Shown: piece after piece, positions 63,194 to 64,000 of the stretch
How positions within the stretch are numbered: the first letter of the stretch is position 1
How the letters are laid out: every line of letters begins with the position of its first letter
NCBI RefSeq assembly: GCF_002009175.1
Contig: NZ_CP018047.1
Location: forward strand, 7,183,001-7,247,000
Length of the DNA stretch: 64,000 nt
Origin: Streptomyces niveus
GTDB lineage: Bacteria > Actinomycetota > Actinomycetes > Streptomycetales > Streptomycetaceae
Direction of reading: 5' to 3'
Program-made: the position numbers and the translations under genes
Notes under the pieces: generated by a model
The model's database searches: none
The model's input: only the letters and a program-made list of their open reading frames with translations
What the model was told of the DNA's origin: nothing

Positions 63194-64000
63194 ATGTACA
63201 CCGTCCCCGACCAGACCGGTAGGTACGCCGTCGTCACCGGCGCCAACAGCGGCACCGGCAAGGAGGCCGTCCGCCGCCTCGCCGACGCCGGGGCGCACGT
63301 CGTCATGGCCGTCCGTACGGTCGCCAAGGGCGAGCGGGCCCGCGACGAGATCCTGGCGAGGCACCCGCACGCCCGCCTCGACGTACGCCGGGTCGACCTC
63401 GCCGATCTGGCGTCCGTCCAGGAGTTCGCCGACGGGCTCGTCGCCGACGGCACCCCGCTCGACCTGCTGGTCAACAACGCCGGAGTGATGGCCCCGCCCT
63501 CCCGGCTGGAGACGGCCGACGGCTTCGAGCTCCAGATGGGCAGCAACTTCCTCGGCCCGTTCGCCCTGACCGTACGGCTCCTCCCGCTCCTGCTCGCCGC
63601 CGAGTCCCCGCGCGTCGCGACCATGAGCAGCGGCACGGCCAACTACGGCCGGATCGACTTCGCCGACCTCCAGTGGCGGAGCCGGCGCTACAGCGCGAAC
63701 CGCTCCTACGCGCAGTCCAAGCTCGCCGACCTCATCCTCACCAGGCAGCTCGCCCGTATCTCCGCCGAGCGCGGCTGGAACCTGCTGAGCACCGGCGCGC
63801 ACCCCGGCTACACCCGCACCAACCTCCAGACGGCGGGCGCGAGTCTGGGCAGCGGAAGGATGACCCTCACACGCCTGTTCACCAAGATCGACTTCCTGCC
63901 GTCGCAGGATGCGGAGCAAGGCACCGAACCCCTCCTGTACGCCGCGACCAGCCCCGACGCGGTGGCCGCCGGTTACTACGGCCCCGGCGGACGCTTCGGC
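63194..64000 (+). CDS. Short-chain dehydrogenase/reductase (partial)
   Basis: At least 269 residues; the gene runs off the window. SDR features: [18 protein letters not shown] (cofactor loop), [18 protein letters not shown] with the catalytic Ser, [12 protein letters not shown] with the Tyr-Lys pair, and [10 protein letters not shown]. The subgroup resembles protochlorophyllide-reductase/retinol-dehydrogenase-like SDRs. GGAGGAG precedes the ATG. Probable target of the divergent TetR repressor; substrate unknown. Confidence 0.92.
   Translation, partial: MYTVPDQTGRYAVVTGANSGTGKEAVRRLADAGAHVVMAVRTVAKGERARDEILARHPHARLDVRRVDLADLASVQEFADGLVADGTPLDLLVNNAGVMAPPSRLETADGFELQMGSNFLGPFALTVRLLPLLLAAESPRVATMSSGTANYGRIDFADLQWRSRRYSANRSYAQSKLADLILTRQLARISAERGWNLLSTGAHPGYTRTNLQTAGASLGSGRMTLTRLFTKIDFLPSQDAEQGTEPLLYAATSPDAVAAGYYGPGGRFG

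Overview
The window is very GC-rich actinobacterial DNA. Three features point to Streptomyces: strong third-position GC bias, GTG/TTG starts behind GGAGG-type ribosome sites, and rare TTA codons confined to a few genes. No rRNA, tRNA, CRISPR array, integrase or transposase was recognised. Products are named from motifs visible in the translations; nothing was searched or computed.

Region 1 (1-13371, +) is an uptake [NiFe]-hydrogenase locus of the actinobacterial high-affinity type (Hhy, group 1h). It holds the end of the small subunit, the large subunit, a NifU/Rieske-like fusion, a run of conserved proteins of unknown function (two of them tiny), a maturation protease, a fused HypC-HypF, a second HypC, HypD, HypE and a DUF6390-like protein. 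HypA and HypB are not in view. Almost every junction overlaps or nearly touches, so this is one long operon.

Region 2 (13355-16384) matches the Streptomyces cacaoi blaL/blaA/blaB arrangement. A class A beta-lactamase is divergent from a LysR regulator, which is translationally coupled to a cytoplasmic beta-lactamase-like protein. A palindrome sits at the regulator start, and the regulator carries a TTA codon.

Region 3 (16487-30274) is the most unusual part. It has a single-pass Pro/Glu-rich protein, an antiporter-like protein, a small membrane protein and two P-loop ATPases, each ATPase with one TTA codon. On the opposite strand is an operon of an FxsA-like RiPP precursor, a ParA/TIR-like/NB-ARC/TPR protein resembling FxsT, and an unrecognised protein. 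Divergent from the precursor is an alpha-ketoglutarate HExxH-type peptide hydroxylase. The radical-SAM enzyme of canonical FxSxx systems is missing here, so this looks like a variant RiPP pathway coupled to NTPase signalling.

Region 4 (30324-40399) has a GH16-like protein and then a polyhydroxybutyrate/ketone-body catabolic block: CoA-transferase subunits, secreted PHB depolymerase, a second secreted esterase, 3-hydroxybutyrate dehydrogenase, an MFS symporter and a GAF/PucR-type regulator.

Region 5 (40396-49644) is cell-envelope related: a Tat-exported PHP phosphoesterase, an L,D-transpeptidase lipoprotein, a FemX-like transferase coupled to MurJ, a two-component system and a lipoprotein, closed by a perfect 17-bp hairpin.

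Region 6 (49645-64000) is mixed: anti-sigma-like ATPase, TerD, sugar/polyol dehydrogenase divergent from an IlvD/Edd dehydratase, BrkB-like protein, cold-shock protein, the efeOBU iron operon with a candidate iron box, a molbindin, a VOC protein, an ArsR/SRPBCC pair with a leaderless-type promoter, a HAD phosphatase, an ABM-domain protein, and a TetR/SDR divergent pair with three helically phased operator boxes.
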